A DNA stretch of 64,000 nucleotides from contig JBBFKY010000011.1 in NCBI GenBank assembly GCA_037481875.1, positions 1 to 64,000 on the forward strand, given 5' to 3'. A program made the position numbers and the translations under genes. This document shows positions 8,092-16,716 of this stretch, in pieces (the stretch's first letter is position 1; each line of letters begins with the position of its first letter). The DNA is from Desulfosoma sp. (GTDB lineage: Bacteria; Desulfobacterota; Syntrophobacteria; Syntrophobacterales; DSM-9756). The notes under the pieces were generated by a model. The model was not told the origin of the DNA, did no database searches, and worked only from the letters and a program-made list of their open reading frames with translations.

Positions 8092-8982
8092 CTAGGAAGC
8101 CTGCGCCAACTGCTTTTTGAGCTGGTTCAAATATCGAATGACGTCGTAGACCGTATCGTCAGAGGGGGCGTAGCCTCCTATCTGAAGCTTTTCCAAGCCG
8201 GCTTTGTCGGCGTTAAACATCATCAGAGCCCCGGTAAAGGCGGCTTTCAGACTTTCAGGGAGATCCTTTCTGGCACACATGGGGGATCCGGGAATGAGTT
8301 CGGATTTCCACAATACGGTAAAGTCGTCCCAAGAAACTTGGCCTTTTTCGCTCATTCGGTTGAGATCGATGGTATTGGTGGCGGCGACGTCAATGCTCCC
8401 GGTCTTCACTGCAAGAATGCTTGCTCCGTGGGATCCCGAGAACTTTACTTCTTTAAAGTATTGCTTGGGATCGACTTTGAGGTCTCGATAAAAAAGAAGG
8501 TTTGGAACGAGGTATCCCGAGGTGGAGTTGGGATCGGTGAAGGCGAAGACTTTTCCCTTGGCATCTTCAAGTTTTTCGATGCCGGAGCCCCTTTTAGCTA
8601 TAATAACCCCATAATAACCGGGTTCGCCGGATGTGTCTTTTTCCATGGCTAGAGCGACGGCTCCGGCTTTTTCGGAAGCTTCCACGTAACTCTTAGGGCC
8701 GAGATAAGCGAAGTCGATGTGTTTATGGGCCATGGCTGTAATCACGCCGGCATAATCAGAGGCGCTTTGGGCTTCCACCTTAACACCAAGGGTTTTTTCC
8801 AAATGGGTGATCAACGGTTCGAAACGCTTGACGATGTCGGCACCGCCTTCTGTCGGTATCAGGCCGATCTTGATTGTTTTCGGCCACGTTCCAGGATCGG
8901 CGGCTGCCTGACCGGCATACAAAGACCCCACGAAAGCCATGAACGCAATGCTCAGAAGCCACAATTTTCTGAAAGTTTTCAT
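8092..8982 (-). CDS. phnD: Phosphonate-binding periplasmic protein PhnD
   Basis: PhnD captures phosphonates for the PhnCE transporter. The start at 8982 (MKTFRKLWLLSIAFMAFVG) has GGGAGG 8 nt upstream and gives a clean signal peptide ending near GQAAADP. The mature part begins TIKIGLIPTEGGADIVKRFEP, followed by SASDYAGVITAMAHKHIDFAYLGP and FTDPNSTSGYLVPN, all typical of the family. Length is 296 residues. It sits between phnC and phnE and is separated from each by an untranslated stretch (40 and 227 bp). Confidence 0.95.
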   Translation of the reverse strand: MKTFRKLWLLSIAFMAFVGSLYAGQAAADPGTWPKTIKIGLIPTEGGADIVKRFEPLITHLEKTLGVKVEAQSASDYAGVITAMAHKHIDFAYLGPKSYVEASEKAGAVALAMEKDTSGEPGYYGVIIAKRGSGIEKLEDAKGKVFAFTDPNSTSGYLVPNLLFYRDLKVDPKQYFKEVKFSGSHGASILAVKTGSIDVAATNTIDLNRMSEKGQVSWDDFTVLWKSELIPGSPMCARKDLPESLKAAFTGALMMFNADKAGLEKLQIGGYAPSDDTVYDVIRYLNQLKKQLAQAS

Positions 8983-9022
8983 GTGTTTCCTCCCTAGTTT
9001 TGATATGTTGATAAAAAGCTTT

Positions 9023-9853
9023 TCAGGCACAGGCTACGGCGCCTTCATTGGTAAGAGCGGATTTTCCGTGGTACACCTCAGTCACCGTTTCATTGGTCAA
9101 GAGGGTTGCGGGTCCATCGAACACGACGCGTCCTTGCCTCATGCCCAAGACCCTTTTGGCGTAGCGTTTTACAAATTCCAGATGATGGAGGTTCACGACG
9201 ACGGGAATGCCTCTTTTTTCGTGGATTTCTCGAAGAAGACCCATGACCAGCGCGGCGCTTTTAGGGTCCAGACTGGCGATGGGTTCGTCGGCCAGAATGA
9301 CATCCGGTTCCTGAGCCAGCACACGGGCGATGGCCACACGTTGCTGTTGACCTCCGGAGAGGTGGCTGGCTCTTTGAAAAGCCAAATCCGCGATGCCCAC
9401 TTCGGCCAAGCAATGAAGCGCGTATTCTTTTTCTTTCTTCGAAAAGAATCGTCCCAAGGAAAGAGTGTGAAGGACCGGTGAGGTTTGAAAACGCAAGCGG
9501 CCGGCAAGCACGTTTTCCAAAACGGAAAGACGAGGAACCAGATGAAACTGCTGAAAAATCATGCCGACTTTTTGCCGAACCCTCTGCAAGGCACCACCGG
9601 AGACGTCGGTAATATCTTCTCCCAGAAGCATGATGCGCCCGGATGTGGGTTTCAGCAGTCTGTTGAGGCATCGCAGCAGAGTGGATTTTCCCGCCCCGGA
9701 ACAGCCGATAATCACGAGAAAATCGTCGTCGCGCAGATCAAAAGAGACCCCGTCGACCGCGAGGGTTCCTGAAGGGTATCGTTTGACTAAATCCTGAACG
9801 CGAAGCACAGGTTCCGCTCTGAGAGGCCCTAAAAGAGAGGCTGCATTCTCCAT
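9023..9853 (-). CDS. phnC: Phosphonate ABC transporter ATPase PhnC
   Basis: PhnC powers phosphonate import. Walker A is GCSGAGKST, the Q-loop region is QKVGMIFQQFHLVPRLSVLENVLAGRL (family-specific), the signature LSGGQQQRVAIARVLAQ, and Walker B VILADEPIASLDPKSA. The PhnC-type SLGRFF segment after the Q-loop is present. I start at ATG 9853 (MENAASLLG), preceded by AAGGAG at 8 nt, giving 276 residues. The start lies 25 bp inside the 3' end of phnM. Confidence 0.95.
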   Translation of the reverse strand: MENAASLLGPLRAEPVLRVQDLVKRYPSGTLAVDGVSFDLRDDDFLVIIGCSGAGKSTLLRCLNRLLKPTSGRIMLLGEDITDVSGGALQRVRQKVGMIFQQFHLVPRLSVLENVLAGRLRFQTSPVLHTLSLGRFFSKKEKEYALHCLAEVGIADLAFQRASHLSGGQQQRVAIARVLAQEPDVILADEPIASLDPKSAALVMGLLREIHEKRGIPVVVNLHHLEFVKRYAKRVLGMRQGRVVFDGPATLLTNETVTEVYHGKSALTNEGAVACA

Positions 9854-11085
9854 GATGATGACTCCTTGTCTTGAATGATGACGTTTTTTTGGCTCGTATC
9901 TTGACGCCAAAGGCATCCATGAGAAGATGGGCGGCTTTCATAAACAAGCCTTCCGCCGACCCAAAGTTGGGAGGGACGCACCCATGGAGATGCAATGTTC
10001 ACGACGGCGAGATCGGCGGAAAAACCCGGCTTAAGGGCTCCGAAGACATCGAAATGTTTTAACAACCGTGCTGGGTTTGAGGTCACGTGAGTCAGAGCCG
10101 ACTCTAGTGGAATGCAACCCAGGTGAGCCAGGATAAAGGGGGCTTGGATCAGACATTCCGGATAGTAATCGCTGACGAGAATATCCGTCAGTCCTTGAGA
10201 GACGGCTTTGCGGGCGCTCAGATTGTTGTTCGACGAGGATCCTCGCACAACGTTCGGGGCTCCCATAAGCACGGCCATGTTTCGACGACGAGCCTCCTCG
10301 GCCGCATCCAAGGAAATGGGAAATTCACAGCCGACGGCTCCCAGGCTGTGAACAAGAGATACCTTTTCGCGGTTGTCATCGTCATGGCTTAGAAGCGGCA
10401 CACCGCAACGACGTATCGTTTCGGTCAGTTGCAGAACGTCATGCCAGGCCCGATCCCTTCTGTGGATTTTTGAAGCAGCCATGGCCGCGGTCTGCGAAGA
10501 GGTGAGTTTGTACGTGCCGGCATAATACCGGTGGTAGGCCTCATAAGTGCGGAATTGTCCTTGGCCCGGTGTGTGGTCCATGATGGAAGCCACATCCACG
10601 TAACCGCATTCCAAAAGCTCTTCGAAAATGGCTCGAGCCTTCTCGGAACCCACCTCAAACCGAGCGTGCACAAGATGTCGGACGGAGGCTTCGCCGGATG
10701 CGCTGAAGGCCTTGATCCTTCGGACCGTTTCGGCGGCCTTGTGCGGAGACCGAAGCCCCAACTCATTGTCGGCAAAGCTTACGGCATGACAGAAAGTGCT
10801 GATCCCGCAGGCCGCCAGTCTTCGATCCAGGGCTTCCATAGCAAATCCCGGATCAAAATCCACGCCGGGACGCATCTCGATGCATTTTTCCAAGACATCC
10901 GAATGAAGATCCACCAAGCCTGGGAGAATAAGGGCTCCGCGGACGTCGATGGAATGGACTTTCTCGGTAGGAATGGTCCCCGAGGACCTTACTTCCAGAA
11001 TGCCGGTTTCATCAAAGATTACGGCCCCTTGTTCATGAAGCCGTTCACCGTCGAACACGGGACCACCGAAGAGACAGATTTTCAT
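9829..11085 (-). CDS. phnM: Alpha-D-ribose 1-methylphosphonate 5-triphosphate diphosphatase PhnM
   Basis: PhnM removes pyrophosphate from the ribosyl-phosphonate triphosphate made by PhnGHIL. The product (418 residues from ATG 11085, MKICLFGGPVFDGERL) is an amidohydrolase-fold protein with the metal motif LPGLVDLHSDVLEK, a FCHAVSFAD block, SIMDHTPGQGQFR, and LLSHDDDN. AGGAGA lies upstream, and the start overlaps the GNAT gene stop as ATGA. Late PhnM landmarks YYPECLIQAPF and HVTSNPARLL are also visible. Confidence 0.95.
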   Translation of the reverse strand: MKICLFGGPVFDGERLHEQGAVIFDETGILEVRSSGTIPTEKVHSIDVRGALILPGLVDLHSDVLEKCIEMRPGVDFDPGFAMEALDRRLAACGISTFCHAVSFADNELGLRSPHKAAETVRRIKAFSASGEASVRHLVHARFEVGSEKARAIFEELLECGYVDVASIMDHTPGQGQFRTYEAYHRYYAGTYKLTSSQTAAMAASKIHRRDRAWHDVLQLTETIRRCGVPLLSHDDDNREKVSLVHSLGAVGCEFPISLDAAEEARRRNMAVLMGAPNVVRGSSSNNNLSARKAVSQGLTDILVSDYYPECLIQAPFILAHLGCIPLESALTHVTSNPARLLKHFDVFGALKPGFSADLAVVNIASPWVRPSQLWVGGRLVYESRPSSHGCLWRQDTSQKNVIIQDKESSSWRMQPLF

Positions 11086-11594
11086 AGGCTGTCTCCTGAA
11101 CTCTTCAAGGTCGACTGTCGAGTCTCTTTCGGGGCTTCGCTTGCCCCTTGAAAAAAATCCAGGCGGTAGACCCACGAGTCAGCCTTGCGAAACCCCGCTT
11201 TTTCGTAAAACCCGCGTTGGGCACTGAGACGGTTTTGGCTGGTGAGCACTTCAAGTCGGACCGACCCACAGGTGCGAGCGTGTTCCAGGGCATGGGCAAT
11301 GAGAGTGTGACCGATACCTTGGCCGCGCCAATCCTGGTGCACGACAAGTTCCTCGATGGAGACCTGCAGTCCCCCAAGGCGCAGGCAGGTGGTGGTGCGA
11401 AGGGTCATCATACCCACCACCTGGCCGTTAGGCTTCCAAACGGCGAGAAGACAGCGGTATTCTGAATTCTGGAGAAGAGAAGGCAGAGCCTGGCGCACTT
11501 TTTCCAAGGGCGTCGAATATCCCAAATGAGAGAGAAGCTCATGGATAAAGGGAAAATCGGTCGATTCGGCCTGTCGAACCATAATGTTGCTCAC
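11082..11594 (-). CDS. GNAT acetyltransferase, PhnO-like, first gene of the phn operon
   Basis: A 170-residue GNAT protein. The acetyl-CoA loop is VHQDWRGQGIGHTLIAHALEHA, preceded by the beta strand VSIEELVV and followed by LEVLTSQNRLSAQRGFYEKAGF, the usual late GNAT block. PhnO enzymes N-acetylate aminoalkylphosphonates. The ATGA overlap with phnM and its place directly behind the Pho-box-like site argue for that role here, but sequence alone cannot separate PhnO from other GNATs, so I leave the symbol empty. Confidence 0.8.
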   Translation of the reverse strand: MSNIMVRQAESTDFPFIHELLSHLGYSTPLEKVRQALPSLLQNSEYRCLLAVWKPNGQVVGMMTLRTTTCLRLGGLQVSIEELVVHQDWRGQGIGHTLIAHALEHARTCGSVRLEVLTSQNRLSAQRGFYEKAGFRKADSWVYRLDFFQGASEAPKETRQSTLKSSGDSL

Positions 11595-11671
11595 GGTTTT
11601 GTTTCCCGGTTTCTACTCGTTTGTACGTCGGTTGGTGTTCACTCCATCGTTCGCTTCTGAAAACCGCGGCC

Positions 11672-11728
11672 ATTAAAAAACCCTTTGTGTGACACGAACA
11701 TGACCCTGGTGTTAAGAATTGATGACAG
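11672..11728 (-). promoter_or_regulatory. Predicted PhoB-type promoter of the phn operon
   Basis: Read on the minus strand, four 7-nt half-sites start exactly 11 nt apart: CTGTCAT (11728-11722), TCTTAAC (11717-11711), GGGTCAT (11706-11700) and GTGTCAC (11695-11689). The Pho-box half-site is CTGTMAY, so they match at 7, 4, 5 and 5 of 7 positions. A -10-like TTTAAT follows at 11677-11672, 11 nt after the last half-site, as in class I Pho promoters. The first start codon is about 78 nt further on. Periodicity and placement are what make it convincing; regulator binding is inferred. Nothing else is seen from 11729 to 11970. Confidence 0.6.
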
Positions 11729-11970
11729 GATCGGCGATAAAAGCGGAATGTCCTGATTCGCGGAAATCTCGAGGTCTTTCGGGGTCACCGGCGGCGATAC
11801 CTTGGGCGGAACATGAACCGGTGGATCCCCGGGTGGCCGCGGGCGAAATTTGGCCAGAGGTCGAAGGATCACTTGGGGCCTCTTTGACCCCCGACAACCA
11901 GAGCTCCAACGAACCCGTGCCTCAAATTGGGGCCTAACCCGGGACGTTTTGGGCCCTGGCTGAGACACTA

Positions 11971-12006
11971 AACAAAAAGGGGTTAGGCCGTAAGACCTAA
12001 CCCCTT
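11971..12006 (-). terminator. Rho-independent terminator after tRNA-Thr
   Basis: AAGGGGTTAGG (11977-11987) and CCTAACCCCTT (11996-12006) form an 11-bp perfect stem with an 8-nt loop. On the minus strand the stem is followed by TTTTTGTTT, so it ends transcription from the tRNA-Thr gene that stops 7 nt before it. Confidence 0.85.
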
Positions 12007-12013
12007 GATTTTC

Positions 12014-12088
12014 TGGAGCCGGCGATGGGATTCGAACCCGCGACCTGCTGATTACGAATCAGCTGCTCTACCCCTGAGCTACGCCGGC
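12014..12088 (-). tRNA. tRNA-Thr (anticodon CGT)
   Basis: A 75-nt cloverleaf with encoded CCA. The acceptor stem is GCCGGCG/CGCCGGC, the D-arm GCTC-AGGGGTA-GAGC, the anticodon arm GCTGA-TTCGTAA-TCAGC giving anticodon CGT, and the T-loop is TTCGAAT. The T-stem has a weak C-A pair. Together with the terminator directly downstream it forms a free-standing unit. Confidence 0.95.
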
Positions 12089-12248
12089 CTGAGAAGCGGC
12101 AAGCCTTATAGCACGCGGGTTTTTGGACGGTCAAGGTCAATCTCAAGGAGTCCAAAGGACTTGCCATGCTTCAAGACAAAAGCGTGGAACCCCAAAAAAG
12201 TTTTCGGAAAAGGCCCTTTCCTTTGAAGCGCACGCGTCGTGGGTGCCC

Positions 12249-12274
12249 AAAAAGCGGCCCGAAGGCCGCCGCTT
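12249..12274 (-). terminator. Probable terminator beyond ridA
   Basis: On the minus strand the sequence AAGCGGC, a GC-rich loop, GCCGCTT is followed by TTTGG. It is 172 bp past the ridA stop with no gene between, so it most likely ends that transcript. The rest of 12089-12445 shows no gene. Confidence 0.5.
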
Positions 12275-12445
12275 CAAAATAAAACCGTCGTATTGAGACG
12301 TAAGGACTCGGCGCGTCCTGTCCCTGCCTTTTGACATGACACTGGCTGGAATGGCTCCCTGAGGATTTCCGAAAAGCCTCGCGGGGGTCCGCTCCAAAAC
12401 GGACGTTGCTTTTGAGGCGACAGAAGCGTCAGGCTGATGGTCCCC

Positions 12446-12829
12446 TCAGGTTTTGAAAGCCACACATTTCATTTCAATATGGGCGCCTCGAGGCAGAGCG
12501 CTCACTTGCACTACGGCGCGAGCCGGCTTGTGGTTTCCAAAAGCTTGTTCGTAGATGGTGTTAAAGGTTTGAAAGTTGGCGAGATCGGTCAAGAAGACAT
12601 CCACCGCCACCACATTGTTCATGACATACCCTGCGGCTTCCAGAACCTTTTCCACATTGTGCAGCACTTGGCGAGCCTGAAGGTCAAAGGCGCCTTCCAC
12701 CAGCCGCCCCGTTTCGGGATCTAACGGAATTTGGCCGCTTACAAAAAGCCAGGGGCCGGCTTGGACGGCTTGACTGTAAGGGCCGATGGCCGCAGGGGCT
12801 TTTTCTGTGTGCACGAAATGCAAAGACAT
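12446..12829 (-). CDS. ridA: RidA-family enamine/imine deaminase
   Basis: RidA hydrolyses reactive 2-aminoacrylate and other enamine intermediates released by PLP enzymes. The product from ATG 12829 has 127 residues and the full family pattern: APAAIGPYSQAVQAGPWLFVSGQIPLDP in motifs, GAFDLQARQVLHNVEKVLEAAG, FNTIYEQAF and the active-site region PARAVVQVSALPRGAHIEM with the conserved Arg. GGGGAG precedes the start. The frame is open further upstream, but that part has no family similarity. Confidence 0.95.
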   Translation of the reverse strand: MSLHFVHTEKAPAAIGPYSQAVQAGPWLFVSGQIPLDPETGRLVEGAFDLQARQVLHNVEKVLEAAGYVMNNVVAVDVFLTDLANFQTFNTIYEQAFGNHKPARAVVQVSALPRGAHIEMKCVAFKT

Positions 12830-13069
12830 GGTTTGTTCTCCCCGCATTCTTGAGAAGAGCCGCAAAAAAGGTCTTAGGGCCCACGGGCCCCGGCACACTT
12901 TGAGATTCTTTAGACTTGAATCGGTACCGGCTTCATCCAGTCGGCAGCCCTTGTAACATCTGAAAAGACGGTTGCCAAGGTGGTTTCGTGCCTTTAAGAT
13001 GTCTTCCAGGGATTTGGAAAGACGTCGAAATCTTGGGAACCAAAGCCAAAGGAGCATGACGAGGGACGA

Positions 13070-14281
13070 GTGGCTTCCTTGCCTGTGAAAAAAATCCTCA
13101 TGTACAGCCATGACACCTTCGGTTTGGGCCATATTCGTCGGACCCTGGCCATCGCACGAAGCCTGCGCAAAGTTCCCGCCACTGTCCTGATTCTGACCGG
13201 CTCGCCTCTCGTGGGACGTTTCAAAATTCCTCGCAGAGTCGATTTTGTGCGTATTCCCGGAATGATCAAGGTGACCAACGAAGAGTATCTTCCTCTTTCC
13301 ATGAAACTCGAGGCCACGGAAGTTCTGGAGATTCGAAAAAACATCATCTTAAGTGCCGCCCAGGCTTTTCGCCCCGATTTTTTCATTGTGGACAAGGCGC
13401 CTCTGGGCTTGAAACGCGAAGTCGTGGACACTTTGCACTGGATACGAGACGCTCTCCCTTTCTGTACCACCATCTTAGGCTTGCGTGACATCATGGATGA
13501 GGCCCAGGCGACCATCGAAGACTGGCAAAGCAAGGGCATCTATGAAGCCATGGAAGCCCTCTACGATGAAATCTGGGTCTACGGTGATCGATCCCTTTAC
13601 GATGCCGTCAGGGAATACCGCATTCCAGAGCTCACGGCCCGCAAGGTTATCTTTACCGGCTACATTCCCCGGCACGTTCCGTCGGCTTTGGAAGTGAAAC
13701 AGATGCGGCGTGAATTGGGCCTAAACGAGAACCACCAAATGGTGCTTATGACCACGGGAGGCGGCGGCGACGGCTATCCAGTCGTGAACACCTTTCTGAG
13801 AGCCTTTGAGGAGCATGAGCCGCCTCAAACCATGAAAGCCGTGATGGTCACCGGGCCTTTTCTTTGCCCTACCCATTTCAAGGAAGTGGCCAGACGCTGT
13901 GAAAGCCTCGGATTTAAGCTCTTTCGGTTTCATCGGTTCATGGAAAGCCTCATCGGCGCCGCTGACGTGGTCGTGAGTATGGGCGGTTACAATACGGTCT
14001 GTGAAATCATCAGCCAAAAAAAACCGTTTCTCATTATTCCTCGAACCGTTCCGAGACAAGAGCAGCTTATTCGAGCAGAAGTTTTATGTCGTCGCGGTTT
14101 TTGTGAATATTTACATCCGGAACATCTAAGCCCTACAGCTGTTTACCAAAAGGTGATCCAGCTCCTGACCAACGGCACGGGCATTTCCGCCAAAGCTTCG
14201 GAATTTCCCTTTACGGCTCTGGAAGTTATTCGGGCACGGGTTTCGGAATGCGACAAAGGGGCTCGAGTCCAATGGGCATGA
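13070..14281 (+). CDS. Predicted glycosyltransferase, MurG/GT28-like (COG4671 type)
   Basis: The 403-residue product has a GT-B fold pattern. An N-terminal ILMYSHDTFGLGHIRRTLAIARSL matches the COG4671 group of predicted glycosyltransferases, and a C-terminal nucleotide-sugar region reads MVSMGGYN-like VVSMGGYNTVCEII, PFLIIPRTVPRQEQLIRAE. It starts with GTG behind GAGGG. Its stop overlaps the next start as ATGA, so it is the first of three coupled glycosyltransferases. The acceptor is unknown; a surface glycan or glycolipid is likely. Confidence 0.8.
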   Translation: MASLPVKKILMYSHDTFGLGHIRRTLAIARSLRKVPATVLILTGSPLVGRFKIPRRVDFVRIPGMIKVTNEEYLPLSMKLEATEVLEIRKNIILSAAQAFRPDFFIVDKAPLGLKREVVDTLHWIRDALPFCTTILGLRDIMDEAQATIEDWQSKGIYEAMEALYDEIWVYGDRSLYDAVREYRIPELTARKVIFTGYIPRHVPSALEVKQMRRELGLNENHQMVLMTTGGGGDGYPVVNTFLRAFEEHEPPQTMKAVMVTGPFLCPTHFKEVARRCESLGFKLFRFHRFMESLIGAADVVVSMGGYNTVCEIISQKKPFLIIPRTVPRQEQLIRAEVLCRRGFCEYLHPEHLSPTAVYQKVIQLLTNGTGISAKASEFPFTALEVIRARVSECDKGARVQWA

Positions 14282-15561
14282 AGGTTACGGGGAAAATGAA
14301 AGCCCCGGTTTTGGGCATGGTGCTCAAGGGATATCCTCGCATTTCCGAATCCTTTATCAGCCAGGAAATCGCCCTCTTGGAATCCATGGGCCTGCCCATT
14401 GAAATCTATTCTCTGCGCCGGCCTCGAGAGGCCTTCACCCATGAAAGTGTACGCCGCATACGTGCTTCGGTGACCTATCTTCCAGAATACGTGTTACCTC
14501 ACCTTCGAGCTGTTTTTGAGCCGAATCTGCGCCTATGGGTACGTTTGGGTACACGTTACGTTGGAGCCTTTCGAGAGGCTCTGCGGCGTGCCGTGGACCG
14601 ACGCACCACCGCCACCCTTCGCCACTTTTTTCAAGCCGGCTACCTGGCATGGCATCGATTGATGGAACGTCCCGTCCGGCATCTGCATGCCCATTTTTGC
14701 CATACGCCCACATCGGTAGCCTTTTTTGCTTCCCGTTTGACTGGGCTGCCTTATAGTTTTACGGCTCACGCCAAGGACATTTACACGTCGGACCCAGACC
14801 AACTGCGCCGTAAGATGGAACGAGCTCGGTTCGTGGTCACCTGTACGGCGTTCAATGCCCGTTATCTAAAATCCCTTTTGGAAGCGGGTGAACCCGAGGA
14901 CCCTAGGTCGTTTTCCTTGATTCCCATTCACACCGTTTACCACGGGATCGATCTTCAATTCTTCACCTACGGCACAGAGCCTTGGCCGGCCCCTCCGTAT
15001 CGCATTCTATCCGTCGGCAGACTGGTGCCAAAGAAAGGCTACGATGATCTTCTACAGGCTCTGAAAATCCTGGAAACCCTTGGGGTGGATTTTCATTTCG
15101 ATCACATCGGTTCGGGAGAGGAAAAAGACAAAATTCATGCCCTGGCCCGCCGTTTAGGCCTTGGGCCTCGTGTTACCTTTCATGGTACATTGCCGCACGA
15201 AAAGGTCATCGGGTTCTATCGTCGCTCCCATGTCTTTGTCCTGGCTTGTAAAACCGCCCCTAACGGCGATCGGGACGGCATTCCCAACGTCTTGGTGGAA
15301 GCCATGGCTGTGGGACTGCCTGTGGTGAGCACTCGGCATGCGGCTGTTCCAGAACTGGTGGAAGATGGTGTGAGCGGCATTCTCGTGCCCCCGGCATCTC
15401 CCGCAGCTCTGGCCGCGGCCCTCAAGAGTGTGCTGGAAGCCGGTGCATCTCTGGATTCCCTAAGACAGGCCGCTCGAAGGACCGTGGAAACCCGCTTTGA
15501 CAGTCGGCGATGCATTCACCAGCTTCATGAATTGTTACGGAAGGCCGTCGGAAATCCTTGA
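14278..15561 (+). CDS. GT4-family glycosyltransferase, WcaL-like
   Basis: The 427-residue product reads VLKGYPRISESFISQEIALLE at its start, a signature of colanic-acid-type (WcaL/EpsF) glycosyltransferases. The donor half contains LSVGRLVPKKGYDDLLQAL and the GT4 acidic motif region DGIPNVLVEAMAVGLPVVST with the usual E-x7-E arrangement. I chose ATG 14278 because it overlaps the previous stop; an ATG six nt earlier is equally possible. It ends in a TTGA overlap with the next gene. Confidence 0.85.
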   Translation: MKVTGKMKAPVLGMVLKGYPRISESFISQEIALLESMGLPIEIYSLRRPREAFTHESVRRIRASVTYLPEYVLPHLRAVFEPNLRLWVRLGTRYVGAFREALRRAVDRRTTATLRHFFQAGYLAWHRLMERPVRHLHAHFCHTPTSVAFFASRLTGLPYSFTAHAKDIYTSDPDQLRRKMERARFVVTCTAFNARYLKSLLEAGEPEDPRSFSLIPIHTVYHGIDLQFFTYGTEPWPAPPYRILSVGRLVPKKGYDDLLQALKILETLGVDFHFDHIGSGEEKDKIHALARRLGLGPRVTFHGTLPHEKVIGFYRRSHVFVLACKTAPNGDRDGIPNVLVEAMAVGLPVVSTRHAAVPELVEDGVSGILVPPASPAALAAALKSVLEAGASLDSLRQAARRTVETRFDSRRCIHQLHELLRKAVGNP

Positions 15562-16676
15562 GAATCGCTTTCTATTGCCCTAACAAGCCTTTGGAACATC
15601 CGGACCCTTCCGGCGATCAGACCATCGCCCAGGGGCTTGTGCGGGCATTGGAGCTTTCCGGTCATGCGTGCCGGGAAATGAGCACGTTTCGAGCCCGCTG
15701 GTTTTGGAGGCAAAGGAATGGCTGGGTTCGGGCCGCCCAAGGGGTTGTGCAGGCGTTTCGTCGCGCCATGGCATGGCGTCCCCAACTCTGGCTGACCTAC
15801 CATACCTACTACAAGGCTCCGGATGTCATCGGCCCGTGGCTTTCGCGGCTTCTCCGGATTCCCTATGTTCTTTTTCAGCCCATGTACAGTACGAAACACC
15901 GAAGGAATCCAAAAACTCGAACGGGGTTTTATTTAAACCGATGGGCTTTAAGACGGGCTCATCTGGCTGTGATCAACAATCGAATGGATCGTGCTGCTCT
16001 GGAGCGGATTGTTCCTTCAAACCTTCTTGTGTATTTGGCGCCGGGTATTTTCCCGGAAATGTTTCGTCACTGCGATGAGGCGCGTAGATCCCTTCGGACT
16101 CGCTATGGTTTCGCCGACCGTCAGCCCGTGATGCTTACGGTGGCTAGATTTCGGCCCGGAGCCAAGAGGAAGAGTCTTCACTTTCTTTTTCATGCCTTGT
16201 CCCGAATTGGGAATAGCGCTCTGCCTTGGTGTCTTCTGGTGGTGGGGGATGGTCCTTTGGAAGCGGAGATGCGCCGAACGGCCACCAATCGTCTGGGACG
16301 ACGAGTCATTTTTGCGGGCCGTGTGGCGCGCCGCGAACTTTATGCTTACTACAGTTCGGCAGACCTCTTTGTGTTTCCAGGAATCAAAGAATCCCTGGGC
16401 ATGGTTTACTTGGAAGCTCAGGCGTGCGGTCTTCCGATCGTGGCTTTGCATGAAGGCGGAGTGGACCAGGTGATGCTCGACGGCCTCACGGGCCTCCTGA
16501 TTGCCCACAAAGACACCAAGGCCTATGCCGAAGCTGTTAGAGATCTTCTTGAAGATGAAAAGCGACGCCTCTCTTTGGGGCGAGAAGCCACTCACTTCGT
16601 CAACGCGCATCGGAACTTGCATCGGCAGGTTCGGTATCTGTCCGGCCTTCTGGAATCCGTGGCCGTGAAGTCGTGA
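15558..16676 (+). CDS. GT4-family glycosyltransferase
   Basis: The third coupled transferase, 372 residues, starting at TTG inside the previous stop codon. N-terminal MRIAFYCPNKPLEHPDPSGD and the donor half LTVARFRPGAKRKSLHFL, VVGDGPLEAEMR, FVFPGIKESLGMVYLEAQACGLPIVA are typical GT4. The last residues AVKS are written by an array of the 8-bp unit GTGAAGTC that runs through the stop codon. The substrate is not deducible. Confidence 0.83.
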   Translation: MRIAFYCPNKPLEHPDPSGDQTIAQGLVRALELSGHACREMSTFRARWFWRQRNGWVRAAQGVVQAFRRAMAWRPQLWLTYHTYYKAPDVIGPWLSRLLRIPYVLFQPMYSTKHRRNPKTRTGFYLNRWALRRAHLAVINNRMDRAALERIVPSNLLVYLAPGIFPEMFRHCDEARRSLRTRYGFADRQPVMLTVARFRPGAKRKSLHFLFHALSRIGNSALPWCLLVVGDGPLEAEMRRTATNRLGRRVIFAGRVARRELYAYYSSADLFVFPGIKESLGMVYLEAQACGLPIVALHEGGVDQVMLDGLTGLLIAHKDTKAYAEAVRDLLEDEKRRLSLGREATHFVNAHRNLHRQVRYLSGLLESVAVKS

Positions 16677-16686
16677 AGTCGTGAAG
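16664..16686 (+). repeat. GTGAAGTC octamer array at a gene end
   Basis: Three tandem copies of CGTGAAGT cover the final codons, the stop and the first bases after the third glycosyltransferase. The same unit appears at 20244, 20435 and 36865. Confidence 0.75.
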
Positions 16687-16716
16687 GTGGGTTAGAGGGT
16701 CTATCTAGGAAGGGCT

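Noticed and set aside
11639-11968. A 109-codon minus-strand frame between phn and tRNA-Thr
   Set aside because: No ribosome site or domain, Pro/Arg-rich composition, and it overlaps the Pho-type promoter.
12830-13132. Longer RidA from an upstream start
   Set aside because: RidA similarity begins at MSLHFVHTEKAP, and a ribosome site lies directly before ATG 12829; the extra 100 residues overlap the next gene's start.
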